DNA of 49,132 nucleotides, taken from Actinomycetes bacterium (GTDB taxonomy: Bacteria; Actinomycetota; Acidimicrobiia; Acidimicrobiales; JAKAOS01). Within the stretch, counting starts at the first letter, position 1; every line of letters begins with the position of its first letter. The notes below the pieces were generated by a model. The model saw only the letters and a list, made by a program, of their open reading frames with translations, did not search any database and was not told where the DNA came from. Made by a program: the position numbers and the translations under genes. Positions 27,497-37,313 of the stretch are shown one piece after another. The DNA is taken from assembly GCA_021791675.1 (NCBI GenBank), contig JAJYWE010000017.1, forward strand, positions 1 to 49,132, written 5' to 3'.

Positions 27497-29521
27497 ATGA
27501 CCATCAGCGTGGGCACGCCGGTCGAAGCCGAGCAGCCGGGCGGTCCCGCCGGCCCGAGCCCGTCTCGCCCGAGACCCTCCTGGATGCAACAGAGCGTCCT
27601 CACCGCGCTCCTCGGCTCGGCGATCGGGTACCTCGTCGGGCACTGGTTGGGGAACCTGATCGCGAGCGGCTACCCCGTGGTGCAGAGCTCGGGCTACAAC
27701 AACGTGGCGATCGTCCTCGGCCTCTGCTTCGGGGTCGTCGGCTGGATGGTCGGGATCGGGACGATGAACTATCCCTTGGCGAAGCTCGTCGGGCGCGAGC
27801 CAGTGCCCGAGAGCCCAACGGAGGGCTGGACCCGGTTCTTCAAGATGACCCTCGACCACAAGGTGGTCGGGATGCAGTACATCGTCGGCGTCCTCATGTT
27901 CTTCTTCACCGGCGGGCTGTTCGCGATGGCGATCCGGACCGAGCTCCTCTCGCCCACCACCCACTACTGGGGGCCGGACACCTATCTCCAGCTCGTCAGC
28001 GAGCACGGCACGATCATGATGATGATGGCGACGTCGCTCGTGGTCGGGCCCTTCGGGAACTTCCTCGTCCCGCTCATGATCGGATCCCGGAAGATGGCCT
28101 TCCCCCGCGTCGAGGCCGCGTCGTTCTGGATCTTCATGTCCGGCTTCCTCGTGATCCTCGCCGCGCTCCCGCTGGGAGGCTTCAACACCGGCTGGACCGG
28201 CTACGCGCCGCTCCAGACCGAGGCGAAGCAGGGCATGGACTGCTACCTGGTTGGCTTCGCGGTGATCGGCACGGGGATGATCCTGAACGGGTTCAACCAG
28301 ATCGTGACGATCGTGAACTACCGCGCGCCCGGCATGCGGTGGACCCGGCTGCCCATCTTCGTCTGGTCCATGCTGGCGACGAGCTTCCTGCTGACACTCG
28401 CGACGCCGGTGTTCTTCGGCGCGGTGTACTTCGGTGCGCTCGACCGCACGGTGCAGACGGCGTTCTTCGTGGACGCACACGGTGGGAGCTCGTTCCTGTG
28501 GGAGAACCTCTTCTGGTTCTTCGGCCACCCAGAGGTCTACATCATGGCCCTGCCCGGCTTCGGGATCGTGGCCGAGATGCTCCCGGTTTTCACCCGGAAG
28601 CCACTCTTCGCCTACAAGGTCGGCGCTGCGGGCATGTTCGGTGTGGCGCTCCTCAGCTTCTTCGTGTGGCAGCACCACCTCTTCCAGAGCGGCATCAACC
28701 CGGACATGCGCCCGCTCTTCATGCTCACGACGGAGCTGATATCCATCCCGACCGGCTTCATCTACCTCGTGGGGATGGGCACCCTTTGGAAGGCGAGGAT
28801 CCGCTACACGGTCCCGATGCTGTTCTGCCTTGCGCTCTACTTCAACTTCCTGATCGGTGGGGTCACGGGGGTCTACCTCTCCGACGTCCCGGTGAACGTG
28901 ACCGTGCACGGCAGCTTCTTCGTGATGGCGCACTTCCACTACACGATCATGGGCGGGCTGGTGTTCGCCTTCTTCGGCGGGGTCTACTACTGGATGCCCA
29001 AGATGACGGGCCACATGCTGAACGACCGGCTGGGGAAGATCCACTTCTGGTTCATGTTCGTCTTCTTCAACTTCACCTTCTTCCCGCTCTTCATCGTGGG
29101 GCTCCTCGGCATGCCCCGCCGAGTGTTCGAGTACGCGCCGAGACTGGCGCACCTGAACGACTTCTCGTCGATCTCGTCGTTCGTGTTGGGGGCGTCGTTC
29201 CTGATATTCGTGGCGAACTTCGTGTGGTCGATCTGGATCGACCCGAAGCCTGCCCCGCAGAACCCGTGGGACTCGAAGGGGCTGGAGTGGCAGGTACCCA
29301 CCCCCATCCCCTACGACAACTTCAAACGGATCCCGATCGTCCTGGCCGATCCGTACCACTACGGCGAGCCCGACGCGTTGCCGGTTGCCGACCTGGGAGG
29401 AGAGCTCGGCCTCGCGTCGGTTGGAGCCGCTGGTCCCTCGGCCGCCGCGGGGGCCGGAACCTCCCGCACGGGTGCCGGAGACGGGCAGTCCCGGATCGTG
29501 GGAGGTGGACCCGATGAGTGA
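27497..29521 (+). CDS. coxA: Cytochrome c oxidase subunit I
   Basis: WFFGHPEVYIMALPGFGIVAEM, FVWQHHLFQSG, HGSFFVMAHFHYTIMGG. Confidence 0.95.
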   Translation: MTISVGTPVEAEQPGGPAGPSPSRPRPSWMQQSVLTALLGSAIGYLVGHWLGNLIASGYPVVQSSGYNNVAIVLGLCFGVVGWMVGIGTMNYPLAKLVGREPVPESPTEGWTRFFKMTLDHKVVGMQYIVGVLMFFFTGGLFAMAIRTELLSPTTHYWGPDTYLQLVSEHGTIMMMMATSLVVGPFGNFLVPLMIGSRKMAFPRVEAASFWIFMSGFLVILAALPLGGFNTGWTGYAPLQTEAKQGMDCYLVGFAVIGTGMILNGFNQIVTIVNYRAPGMRWTRLPIFVWSMLATSFLLTLATPVFFGAVYFGALDRTVQTAFFVDAHGGSSFLWENLFWFFGHPEVYIMALPGFGIVAEMLPVFTRKPLFAYKVGAAGMFGVALLSFFVWQHHLFQSGINPDMRPLFMLTTELISIPTGFIYLVGMGTLWKARIRYTVPMLFCLALYFNFLIGGVTGVYLSDVPVNVTVHGSFFVMAHFHYTIMGGLVFAFFGGVYYWMPKMTGHMLNDRLGKIHFWFMFVFFNFTFFPLFIVGLLGMPRRVFEYAPRLAHLNDFSSISSFVLGASFLIFVANFVWSIWIDPKPAPQNPWDSKGLEWQVPTPIPYDNFKRIPIVLADPYHYGEPDALPVADLGGELGLASVGAAGPSAAAGAGTSRTGAGDGQSRIVGGGPDE

Positions 29522-30161
29522 CGCGCCGGCAGCCCTCGACGTCCACGCGGAAGCGGAGTTCGAGCTCCAGAACGCCGAGGGTGCGATCTGGACCGCGACC
29601 CGCCTGCTGATCGGGATCGTCACGTTCGCCTGGTCGGCGGTGGCGTTCGCCTACTTCTACCTTCGAGCGGTCGACCCCGCCCAGCTGTGGCGGCCGCACG
29701 GGACGACCCCGCCGGTGCTCCTCGGGACGTTGGTCGCGCTCGGGGTCGTCGGCGGGGCGCTCATCAACGCGTACGCCGCGCCGCGGCTGCGCCGGGGGGA
29801 GACGGCCGACTGGATCTTCGCCACGTCGGTGACCGTCGGCCTCGGGCTGTTGGCCGCCGGCCTGCAGGTCTGGCAGCTGACCCGGCTGAGCTTCTTCCCG
29901 GGGGTCTCGGGCTACACCTCGGTCTTCATCGGCTTCGCCGGCCTGAACATCGCCTTCATCCTCGGCGGGACCTACTGGGTCGAAACGCTGCTCGCCCGGG
30001 CCATCCGGCTCCGCCCGGCGCTGGCGGCCGAGGGGGGCCCGGGCCTGTCCACCCTCCCCGCCGCGCGGGAGTTCCGGGCCTCGCTCGAGGGCTGCACCTA
30101 CTTCTGGTGGTACATGGCGATCATCAGCGTCCTCTTCTGGTTCCTCTTCTACGTGCTCTGA
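29514..30161 (+). CDS. Cytochrome c oxidase subunit III-like protein
   Basis: Overlaps coxA stop; WSAVAFAYFYLRA, GLQVWQL, EGCTYFWWYMAIISVLFWFLFYVL. Confidence 0.78.
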   Translation: MSDAPAALDVHAEAEFELQNAEGAIWTATRLLIGIVTFAWSAVAFAYFYLRAVDPAQLWRPHGTTPPVLLGTLVALGVVGGALINAYAAPRLRRGETADWIFATSVTVGLGLLAAGLQVWQLTRLSFFPGVSGYTSVFIGFAGLNIAFILGGTYWVETLLARAIRLRPALAAEGGPGLSTLPAAREFRASLEGCTYFWWYMAIISVLFWFLFYVL

Positions 30162-30163
30162 CG

Positions 30164-31135
30164 GTGTCCGTCACGCTGTTCGGGCACTGGACGCTGCCGG
30201 TCCTGGTAGTCGCGATCGCGCTCGGGGTGTCCCTTGCCTACGAGCGCGGTGTTCGGCTGCTGCCCGCTCCGAGCCCGGCCCACACGAGCCCGGCCGACAC
30301 GAGCGCGGGCCGCCCGAGCGGCCGACAGCGGTGGTCGTTCCGGGCCGGCATCGCGTTCGGTGTGCTCCTGCTCGTAAGCCCGGCGTCGTACTGGTCCGAC
30401 ATCGTGCTCGCGCTGCGTATGAGCCAGGGCGTCGTGCTCGCCTACGTCGTCGCGCCGCTCCTGGCTGTCGGGAGTCCGGGACCAGTCCTCGCGGCGGCAC
30501 TACGAGGACCTGCGGCCCGCGGGGCATGGGCGGCAGCCCCTGTGGGGCCGGGGACGAGCCCGCGGTCCGCAGGCGAGGCGCCCGTTGCGCTCCCGGTGCG
30601 CGAGCCGGGCGCGCGGCACCTCGTCCGCGAGCTCCGCTGGCTCCTGGACCGACCCTCGACGGTCACGGCGTCCTTCCTGGTGGTCTTCCTGGTCTGTTAC
30701 CTGCCGGCGGTGATGGACCTCTCGATCCGGGTCTCCCTCGTGCACCAGGCCCAGATCGTGGGACTCGTGGTGATCGGGACCTGGCTCTGGGTGTGGCTGG
30801 TGGGACCGCGCCGGCCCGGCCGCCACCCGCTCGAGCCGGTCTGGATGGCGGGGATGATCCTGGCACTGGACTGGGCCGTGGCAGTGCTCATGGGCTTCGC
30901 CCCCCACGCCTGGTACCCCGCCCACGCGGCCGCGCCCTCCCATCCACTCCCCGTAATCGTCGACCAGGGCCTGGCGGCAGCAATACTGTGGGCGGTGCCG
31001 CTGTTCCCGCTGGGGCTGGTGGTCTTCCGGTCGCTCAGCGTGTGGTTGGCTGAAGAGGACGACGACGACGCGAGGCTCGCAGCGCTGCTCGTCGAGACGA
31101 GGGCTCGCATGGCCGAGACGGACCGGCCGGACTGA
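30164..31135 (+). CDS. CtaG-like (cytochrome c oxidase assembly) membrane protein 1
   Basis: Multiple TM segments; MGFAPHAWYPA...VDQGLAAAILWAVPLFPLGLVVF; two bases after the subunit III stop. Confidence 0.7.
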   Translation: MSVTLFGHWTLPVLVVAIALGVSLAYERGVRLLPAPSPAHTSPADTSAGRPSGRQRWSFRAGIAFGVLLLVSPASYWSDIVLALRMSQGVVLAYVVAPLLAVGSPGPVLAAALRGPAARGAWAAAPVGPGTSPRSAGEAPVALPVREPGARHLVRELRWLLDRPSTVTASFLVVFLVCYLPAVMDLSIRVSLVHQAQIVGLVVIGTWLWVWLVGPRRPGRHPLEPVWMAGMILALDWAVAVLMGFAPHAWYPAHAAAPSHPLPVIVDQGLAAAILWAVPLFPLGLVVFRSLSVWLAEEDDDDARLAALLVETRARMAETDRPD

Positions 31136-31166
31136 GGGATCGGAAGCAGGAGCGGGGAGGCTCGAC

Positions 31167-31298
31167 ATGGGAAGCGCCCTACTGGCGGTCAGTGGCACGT
31201 CGATCGGCATGGCTCAGGACCTGACGTTCGCGATCCCGATCGGCGTGCTGGCCGCGGTGATGTTCTGGGGCTTCTTCCAGCGCAAGCGGGTGCGGTGA
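31167..31298 (+). CDS. 43-aa single-TM protein
   Basis: MGSALLAVSGTSIGMAQDLTFAIPIGVLAAVMFWGFFQRKRVR with upstream GGGGAGG; absent from the ORF track because it is under 60 aa. Confidence 0.6.
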   Translation: MGSALLAVSGTSIGMAQDLTFAIPIGVLAAVMFWGFFQRKRVR

Positions 31299-31377
31299 GA
31301 CCGGCGGGGAGCGTCGGGACGCGGCGAGCACAGCGCTCGGGGCCGCTCGAAACGCGAGCGGCGGTCTGCTGGTCGCG

Positions 31378-32238
31378 GTGACCTCGCTCGGTGGCCTCGC
31401 GGTGCTGGTCGCGGTGCTGGTCGGGGAGCTCGCGTCCGAGAGGGCCTGGCGGGCGCTGGCCCCCTCGGGGAGGCCGGCCGCCTCGCGCCGGTGGTGTTGG
31501 AGGGCGGCCGGCGCGCTCCTCGTCGTGGCGGTCTGCGCACCGGTGGCGAACGAGGCCCTCCGCTCGGCGTGGGGGGAGGCCCTCCAGTACGGGTTGGTGC
31601 TCTTCGGGGCGGTCCCGCTCGCGGTCCTGGGGGCCCCGGCGGGCCTCCGATGGCGGTCGAGCCGAGCCGAGACGCAGCGCCCGGTCCGGCGTCTTCCGGG
31701 GCACGGATGGTGGAGCTTCGGAGCGTTCTTCCTGGTCATGGTAGGCGGGCGCGTGCCGGTGGTGATCGGCGTCTTGGCAAGGTACCCCTCGCTGGTGGCA
31801 GCGGAGGTGGTGGTGCTCGTGGCCGGCGCCACCCCGCTTTGGGTGGATCTGGTGGGTTCCGCACCGTGGTCGGCGCTCGAGGAGCGCCCGAGGCGGATGC
31901 TCTGGGCCGCGTGCGGCGCATGGTCGACCTGGATAGCGGCGTACGTCCTCGGCTTCTCGAGCCATGCCTGGTCGCCGGCCCTTGCGCGGGGCGCTTCGCT
32001 CGCCTCCGTCGTGCAGGGCCAGGAGGTCGCGGCGGTCATGCTCTGGTTCCTGGCGGCGCTCTCGTTCCTGCCGGTGGTCTTCGTCAACCTCACCCGCTGG
32101 CTGGGAGCGGATGACGAGCCTTCGGGGGCAGTGCTCGCCGGTGCCGTGACCTCCGAACGGGCGATGCTGGGCTGGCAGCCCCTCCCCCCGGCCCCGGGTG
32201 AGGGGGCGGTCCCCGGACCGGAGCGGGCAGTCCGATGA
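31378..32238 (+). CDS. CtaG-like membrane protein 2
   Basis: YVLGFSSHAWSPALARG..QGQEVAAVMLWFLAALSFLPVVFV, similar to the 30164-31135 protein. Confidence 0.65.
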   Translation: MTSLGGLAVLVAVLVGELASERAWRALAPSGRPAASRRWCWRAAGALLVVAVCAPVANEALRSAWGEALQYGLVLFGAVPLAVLGAPAGLRWRSSRAETQRPVRRLPGHGWWSFGAFFLVMVGGRVPVVIGVLARYPSLVAAEVVVLVAGATPLWVDLVGSAPWSALEERPRRMLWAACGAWSTWIAAYVLGFSSHAWSPALARGASLASVVQGQEVAAVMLWFLAALSFLPVVFVNLTRWLGADDEPSGAVLAGAVTSERAMLGWQPLPPAPGEGAVPGPERAVR

Positions 32239-32270
32239 CTGCCGAACTCGCCTGACGAGGAGAGGGGGCC

Positions 32271-32951
32271 TCAGACGCCGGCGCCAGACGGCGACGCCAG
32301 GGGCAGGCCGGTCGCAGGGAGGCCTGCGTTGCGCTCGGCCCCCCGCGCCAACCGCTCGATGACGGCGCGCTCGGCGTCCGCTGCGGCAAGGTCGGCGGCC
32401 ACCCGCGCTCGGGCGGCGGCGGAGGGGTGGGCCTCGAGGGAGGCGAGGTCGTCGAGCGCGCGCAGGCAGTCGAGCGTGGCCCAGGTCATGGCGTCCGCTG
32501 CCACCGCCTGCGCGTGCAGGGAGGCGAGATCCGTCGGCGCCTGCAGGCCGGCAAGATCGACGACGCCGGAGCTGGCGAAGCTGCAGGCGGCCACGCCGTC
32601 GTGGTCGAAGGCGACGGCGAGGGAGGGCGAGAGCTTGGGGGGAACCGCTGCGGCATCTCGGTAGGCCGCCAGCGCGTCGTGGAGCCCGGCGCTGCACGGT
32701 GCGACGTCGGCCTCGACCTCGGACACGAAGCCGGTGAGGTCGGCGCGCCGGCCGGCGGGGTTCGCCCGCGTCGGGAGGTCTACCACCACGAGGAGGGCGA
32801 TCGTCACGGCCACCCCGACCCCCAGCCACCACTGCGATCGGCGGTACCAGGGGCCGCCGTGAGCGCCGCCCCGCCGGCCCCAGTTGTCCCGCTCGGGCTC
32901 CTCACCCGCCAGCGTCGTGAGGGCCGACGATCCTCCCGGGTCGGTCGTCAT
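32271..32951 (-). CDS. Membrane-anchored protein of unknown function
   Basis: One N-terminal TM (WWLGVGVAVTIALLVVVDL); ATGA overlap with the SCO gene. Confidence 0.65.
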   Translation of the reverse strand: MTTDPGGSSALTTLAGEEPERDNWGRRGGAHGGPWYRRSQWWLGVGVAVTIALLVVVDLPTRANPAGRRADLTGFVSEVEADVAPCSAGLHDALAAYRDAAAVPPKLSPSLAVAFDHDGVAACSFASSGVVDLAGLQAPTDLASLHAQAVAADAMTWATLDCLRALDDLASLEAHPSAAARARVAADLAAADAERAVIERLARGAERNAGLPATGLPLASPSGAGV

Positions 32952-33757
32952 CCGGCTACCCGTTCGGCGTAGGCCGCGAGGCCGGCTCCGTAGGCGTTCA
33001 CGGTGGTTGCGGGGAGGCTGGAGGTCCCGTTCCGGTGGAGGTCGGCGAAGGGAATCGCCTCGAAGCGGAGCCGACCGGAGGGAGAGATGAAGAACAGCGC
33101 CTCGGTGTGGAGCGTGAGGCCAGATTGGGGGTCCACCTGGGTCTGGATCCCGTAGGCGCGGCGGACCTCGCGCAGCGCGCCAGCCGCGCCGGTGAGGAAG
33201 TACCAGTTGGGCAGCGAGGAGAGCCCGTGCGCGTCGGTCGCCGTGGCCACCGACGCGATGGTGGGCCCGGTCGTGTCGACGTTGATGGCCACGAAGGCCA
33301 CCGTCCCGGCGCGACGCCCGAGATCGCGTTCGGCCACGAGGACCTCACGCGCGAAGATCGGGCAGACGTCCGCGCAGCTGGCGTCGAAGAAGCCGAGGAC
33401 GATCGCCTTGCCGCGGAGGCCGGCGAGCGAGATCGCTCGGCCGTCCTGGTCCATCAGGCGGAACGCCGGAGCCGGCTGGTCTGCCATCGGCGTCAGGCCC
33501 ATGAGCGCGGCCGCCGATGCGTGCACCGCGCGGAGCACCGCCGGGGCCGGTTCTGCCTGGAGCCGGGGGGGCCGGGTCGGCGCTGCGCTCTGCGAGGTCC
33601 CGACCAACGCGCCGACCGCTGCCCCGCTCACGACCAGGACCAGCACCGCCAGGGCGGCGAGGCGGATCGCCCGGCGAGCGCCCGGGTCGCCGCGGGACCC
33701 GACCGCGGCGGGGCGCGCGGCCGCGCCAGCGGCGACTGCGCCGCCCGGGCTGGTCAT
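32948..33757 (-). CDS. SCO1/SenC family copper chaperone 1
   Basis: FFDASCADVCPIFAREV, NVDTTGPT, LHTEALFFISPSGRLRF; ATGA overlap with the upstream ctaG-like gene. Confidence 0.82.
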   Translation of the reverse strand: MTSPGGAVAAGAAARPAAVGSRGDPGARRAIRLAALAVLVLVVSGAAVGALVGTSQSAAPTRPPRLQAEPAPAVLRAVHASAAALMGLTPMADQPAPAFRLMDQDGRAISLAGLRGKAIVLGFFDASCADVCPIFAREVLVAERDLGRRAGTVAFVAINVDTTGPTIASVATATDAHGLSSLPNWYFLTGAAGALREVRRAYGIQTQVDPQSGLTLHTEALFFISPSGRLRFEAIPFADLHRNGTSSLPATTVNAYGAGLAAYAERVAG

Positions 33758-34641
33758 AGGCCGTCCCGGGTGGGCACCGCAGGGCGCCGGACGATCCGCT
33801 CCAACAGCCCATCGAGGCCGTCCTCCTGCTCCTGGAGCCGCCGGACGGCTGCAATCACCGCCGGGAGGCACCAGAAGTCGCCACACACCCAGAGGATGGC
33901 GGCTCCGAGCTGCTGGTCAGCGAGTGGTGGGAGCGTGACGCCCGGGACGTGGTCGTAGACGACGTACCACGAGCCCGTGGCGAAGAGCCCGAGCGCCATG
34001 GCGAGGAACCACATGACGCCGTTGGTGAGGAACAAGGCGCCGAGCTGGGCCACCGGGCTCAGGCGGACCCGCAGGGGGCGTGACTCGATGAACTGGAGCC
34101 AGAACAGCACCCCGGCGGCGAAGAAGCTGCCGTGCATGAGCCAGATGTGCACCGCCTGGTTCCGCTCGGCCAGGTCGAACGGTCCCGGCAGGTGCCAGAG
34201 CACCATGACGACGTTGAATAGTCCCACGGTGACCCAGGGGCGCAACAGGGTGCGCCCGACCATGCGGATCGGGGCCGACCAGGCCGCGAGCAGGAAACCC
34301 CGGCCCAGGTAGCGCCGCAGCCGGACGGGCAGGCCGAACGTGAGGGGCAACCAGGGCGCCCCGGCGACGATCGGGACAGGGGCGCCGAACATGAGCAACA
34401 GGTGCTGGATCATGTGGACCCAGAAGTAACGGCCCGCCCAGTAGTCGATCGGGGACATCACGGCGACGAGCAGCACGGCGAGGCCCAGGTAGAACCAGCC
34501 GGCCCGGCGGCGCCGGGAGGCGGCTCGGTCGGGACGAGAGCGCCGGTTGAGGTGGTGCAGCCCGGTGGCGTGGAGCGCAGCGATGGCCAGGACGAGGATC
34601 AGGAAGGGGTCGAGCGTCCAGTGCTCGAGGAGCAGGCTCAC
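33754..34641 (-). CDS. CtaG family cytochrome c oxidase assembly protein (CtaG-like 3)
   Basis: YFWVHMIQHLLLMFGAPVPIVAGAPW, VHIWLMHGSFFAAGVLFW, LADQQLGAAILWV. Confidence 0.85.
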   Translation of the reverse strand: MSLLLEHWTLDPFLILVLAIAALHATGLHHLNRRSRPDRAASRRRRAGWFYLGLAVLLVAVMSPIDYWAGRYFWVHMIQHLLLMFGAPVPIVAGAPWLPLTFGLPVRLRRYLGRGFLLAAWSAPIRMVGRTLLRPWVTVGLFNVVMVLWHLPGPFDLAERNQAVHIWLMHGSFFAAGVLFWLQFIESRPLRVRLSPVAQLGALFLTNGVMWFLAMALGLFATGSWYVVYDHVPGVTLPPLADQQLGAAILWVCGDFWCLPAVIAAVRRLQEQEDGLDGLLERIVRRPAVPTRDGL

Positions 34642-34759
34642 GACGCTCCCTCGACCGGCAGCCGTGGCCCCCCACGAGCCAGCGCCCCCCCGGTCTCCGC
34701 TTCCATCGGGCCGGGCTGGAGCCCGGCCCCACCGGTGGGTGGGAACGGGAGTGTCGCGG

Positions 34760-35524
34760 TCACGGTAGGAGGGATCGGGCGACGGCGGCGATGCCGTGTC
34801 CCCACTGGGTGATGGTTGCGGGTGGGAGGTAGCCGGTGCCGTTCGCACGGTGGAAGTCCGTGGGGCTCGCGAGGTAGCGCTCCTGGCCGCCGGGGCCGAT
34901 GAAGAAGATGTAGGAGGAGTGGATGACGTCTGCTGTGGGGCTCGGGGCGTGGACGTAGATGCCGTAGTGGGCCCAGGCCGAGCGCAAGAGTGGGAGCGGG
35001 CCGGTGAAGAAGTGCCACGTCGGGATGGTGGTCAACCCGTGCTCCCGGGAGAAGGCCAGCATCGCGGCCGTGGACCTGTGGTACTGGTTCACGTTGATGG
35101 CCAGGAACGCGACCCGGTGCCCGTCTGCGCCGAGGTCGCGATAGGCGTCGACGAACTCCTGCGACACCAGGGGACAGATGTCGGTGCAGTGCGGGTCCAT
35201 GAACTCGAGCACGACGACCTGCCCCCGGAACGATGACAGGGAGAGGTGCCTGCCATGCTGGTCCTCGAGCGCGAAGCCCGGAGCCTGGTCGTGGGCGGGC
35301 ATGTCGGAGAGAGACATCAGCTGGACGTCCCGCTCCGGGATCCCTGCGGTGTGGAGGCCGGCCAGGAGGACGCCGCCGCCCACGCCGACCAGGGCCGCCA
35401 GGACTACCGCAGCAAGGGGCATCCCGAGCCGCCGGCGCAACCGCCGGCCACCGCGACCGGGCAGCTCCGCCGGGGCGACCGGCGCGCTGATGGTCCCTCC
35501 AGCGGGGGCGCCGAGGTCAGACAC
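34760..35524 (-). CDS. SCO1/SenC family copper chaperone 2
   Basis: FMDPHCTDICPLVSQEF, AINVNQYHRS, VIHSSYIFFIGPGGQER. Confidence 0.85.
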   Translation of the reverse strand: MSDLGAPAGGTISAPVAPAELPGRGGRRLRRRLGMPLAAVVLAALVGVGGGVLLAGLHTAGIPERDVQLMSLSDMPAHDQAPGFALEDQHGRHLSLSSFRGQVVVLEFMDPHCTDICPLVSQEFVDAYRDLGADGHRVAFLAINVNQYHRSTAAMLAFSREHGLTTIPTWHFFTGPLPLLRSAWAHYGIYVHAPSPTADVIHSSYIFFIGPGGQERYLASPTDFHRANGTGYLPPATITQWGHGIAAVARSLLP

Positions 35525-36140
35525 GGCCGCCCAGCCGGACGACCCAGGAGCGCAGTGTCGCCGCAGTCTGGGCGCCGTAGCGCTCGCCGACCACATCATG
35601 CCGGGCGTTCAAGAAGAGGGTCGTCGGGAGCTCCGAGGTCAGGTAGGTGCCGGACGCGAAGCCGGCCGAGGCAACGGCGACGGGGTAGCCGACATGGTCC
35701 TGGCGAAGGAGCCCGAGCGCCGAGCCCGTCGTGTCGTTGGTGTCCAGGCCGATGAAGGCGACCCCGTGCGAGGCGCGCGCCACGCTCGCGAACGCCCCGA
35801 GCTCCTGGCGGCAGTCGGGGCACCACGAGGCGAAGAAGTTGAGGATGACCGGGCGGCCGGCGTAGGCGGCGAGGCTCAGCCGTCCTGGCCGCCCGAGCCG
35901 GGGCAGGGAGAACGCGGGCGCAGGCCCCCGGAGTGCGGCGAGCGGCGCGACGGCGGGGAAGGTCGCCCCCGGCGTTCCCGTGGAGCCGGGGCTCGCGATG
36001 GCCGTCTCGGCCGCCTGCGGGCGGAGGACCACCCAGGTCACGAGCGCCATGATCCCGGCCAGGGCCACGAGCCCGGCCCAGAGCCGGAGGGTCCCGGCTC
36101 TACCGGCGCGCTCAGGGATGGACGAGGAGGACATCCGCAC
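35517..36140 (-). CDS. TlpA-like thiol-disulfide oxidoreductase
   Basis: ILNFFASWCPDCRQELGAF; TM anchor. Confidence 0.85.
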   Translation of the reverse strand: MRMSSSSIPERAGRAGTLRLWAGLVALAGIMALVTWVVLRPQAAETAIASPGSTGTPGATFPAVAPLAALRGPAPAFSLPRLGRPGRLSLAAYAGRPVILNFFASWCPDCRQELGAFASVARASHGVAFIGLDTNDTTGSALGLLRQDHVGYPVAVASAGFASGTYLTSELPTTLFLNARHDVVGERYGAQTAATLRSWVVRLGGRV

Positions 36141-37041
36141 CCATGGCGATGAAGAGCACGCTCAGGTAGGAGATCGAGTAGGTGAAGAGGCTCATCGCCC
36201 GCTTGGGGCTCGGGTCCGAGCGCAGCCCCCAGGCGCGGTGGACGAACACCGCTCCCATGGCAAGGGCGACGACGACGTACGGCCACCCGAGGTGGGCGAG
36301 CGGGGCGACGACCAACGAGACGACCCACAGCACGACCGTGTAGGCGAGGATCCGGCTGGCCACGGTGGGTAGGTCCGCGACGGCCGGCAGCATCGGTATG
36401 CCCGCGGCCGCGTAGTCGCCTCGGTAGCGAACCGCCAGGGCCCAGAAGTGCGGTGGCGTCCAGAGGAAGATGATCGCGAAGAGCACCAGCGGCACGAGGC
36501 CGAGCCGTCCGGTCACCGCGGCCCAGCCGACGAGGACGGGCATCGCGCCGGCGGCGCCGCCGATCACGATGTTCTGCGGGGACGCTCGCTTGAGCCATGC
36601 GGTGTAGACAGCAACGTAGAACGCGGTGGCCGAGAGGGCGAGGACCGCCGCCAGGAGGTTCGCAGTCCCCCACAGCTCGGCGAAGGCACCGGCCTCGAGG
36701 ATGAGGGCGAAGACGACGGCAGCGGCGGGGGTCACGGCGCCCGTCACGAGTGGGCGCCGTTTGGTCCGGCTCATGACGGCGTCGATGTCGCGGTCGTACA
36801 CCATGTTCAACGCGTTTGCGCCACCCGCCGCGAGTGCCCCACCGACCAGCGTCGTGACCATCAGGCGCACGCTCGGCAGGCCCCTCGCGGCGATCACCAT
36901 CGTGGGGAGGGTGGTGAGCAGGAGGAGCTCGATGATGCGGGGCTTGGTGAGCGCCACGTACGCGCCGACGACCCGCACCACGGAGTCGAGCCGCCCGGGC
37001 GGTTCGAGGGCGGCAGCACCTGCCGAGCCTGTGGTGCTCAT
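36112..37041 (-). CDS. ctaB: Protoheme IX farnesyltransferase
   Basis: ALTKPRIIELLLLTTLPTM, ANALNMVYDRDIDAVMSRTKRRPLV, WTPPHFWALA. Confidence 0.93.
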   Translation of the reverse strand: MSTTGSAGAAALEPPGRLDSVVRVVGAYVALTKPRIIELLLLTTLPTMVIAARGLPSVRLMVTTLVGGALAAGGANALNMVYDRDIDAVMSRTKRRPLVTGAVTPAAAVVFALILEAGAFAELWGTANLLAAVLALSATAFYVAVYTAWLKRASPQNIVIGGAAGAMPVLVGWAAVTGRLGLVPLVLFAIIFLWTPPHFWALAVRYRGDYAAAGIPMLPAVADLPTVASRILAYTVVLWVVSLVVAPLAHLGWPYVVVALAMGAVFVHRAWGLRSDPSPKRAMSLFTYSISYLSVLFIAMGADVLLVHP

Positions 37042-37313
37042 CGAGGCGATGCCGGCTCTGAACCCATCGACCGCTCCCCCGCCCCTTCGCGAGCAGCCGA
37101 CCACCCGACGGTCGATCGACCCCTCAGACCCCTGAGAACTCACACCGTAGGCTAGGAGAGTAGACCACGGTCAGCAGTGGGCACAACCGTCCCCCGTCAG
37201 CTCGCCCGCCACTTCGGGGGTCTCGCGCACGAAGGGCGGCCACTGGTGGCTGGCCTTCGTGGGGACCGCGGTGAGCCCGCCGGGGGGTGGTCAGCCCGCC
37301 GGGGCGGGTGCGG

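Noticed and set aside
27365-29623. 752-aa minus-strand ORF antisense to coxA
   Set aside because: Low-complexity His/Glu/Arg/Asp-rich translation of the complement of a conserved coxA.
31189-32832. 547-aa minus-strand ORF across the ctaG-like and unknown genes
   Set aside because: Covers genes on both strands with no conserved motif; coding-shadow artefact.
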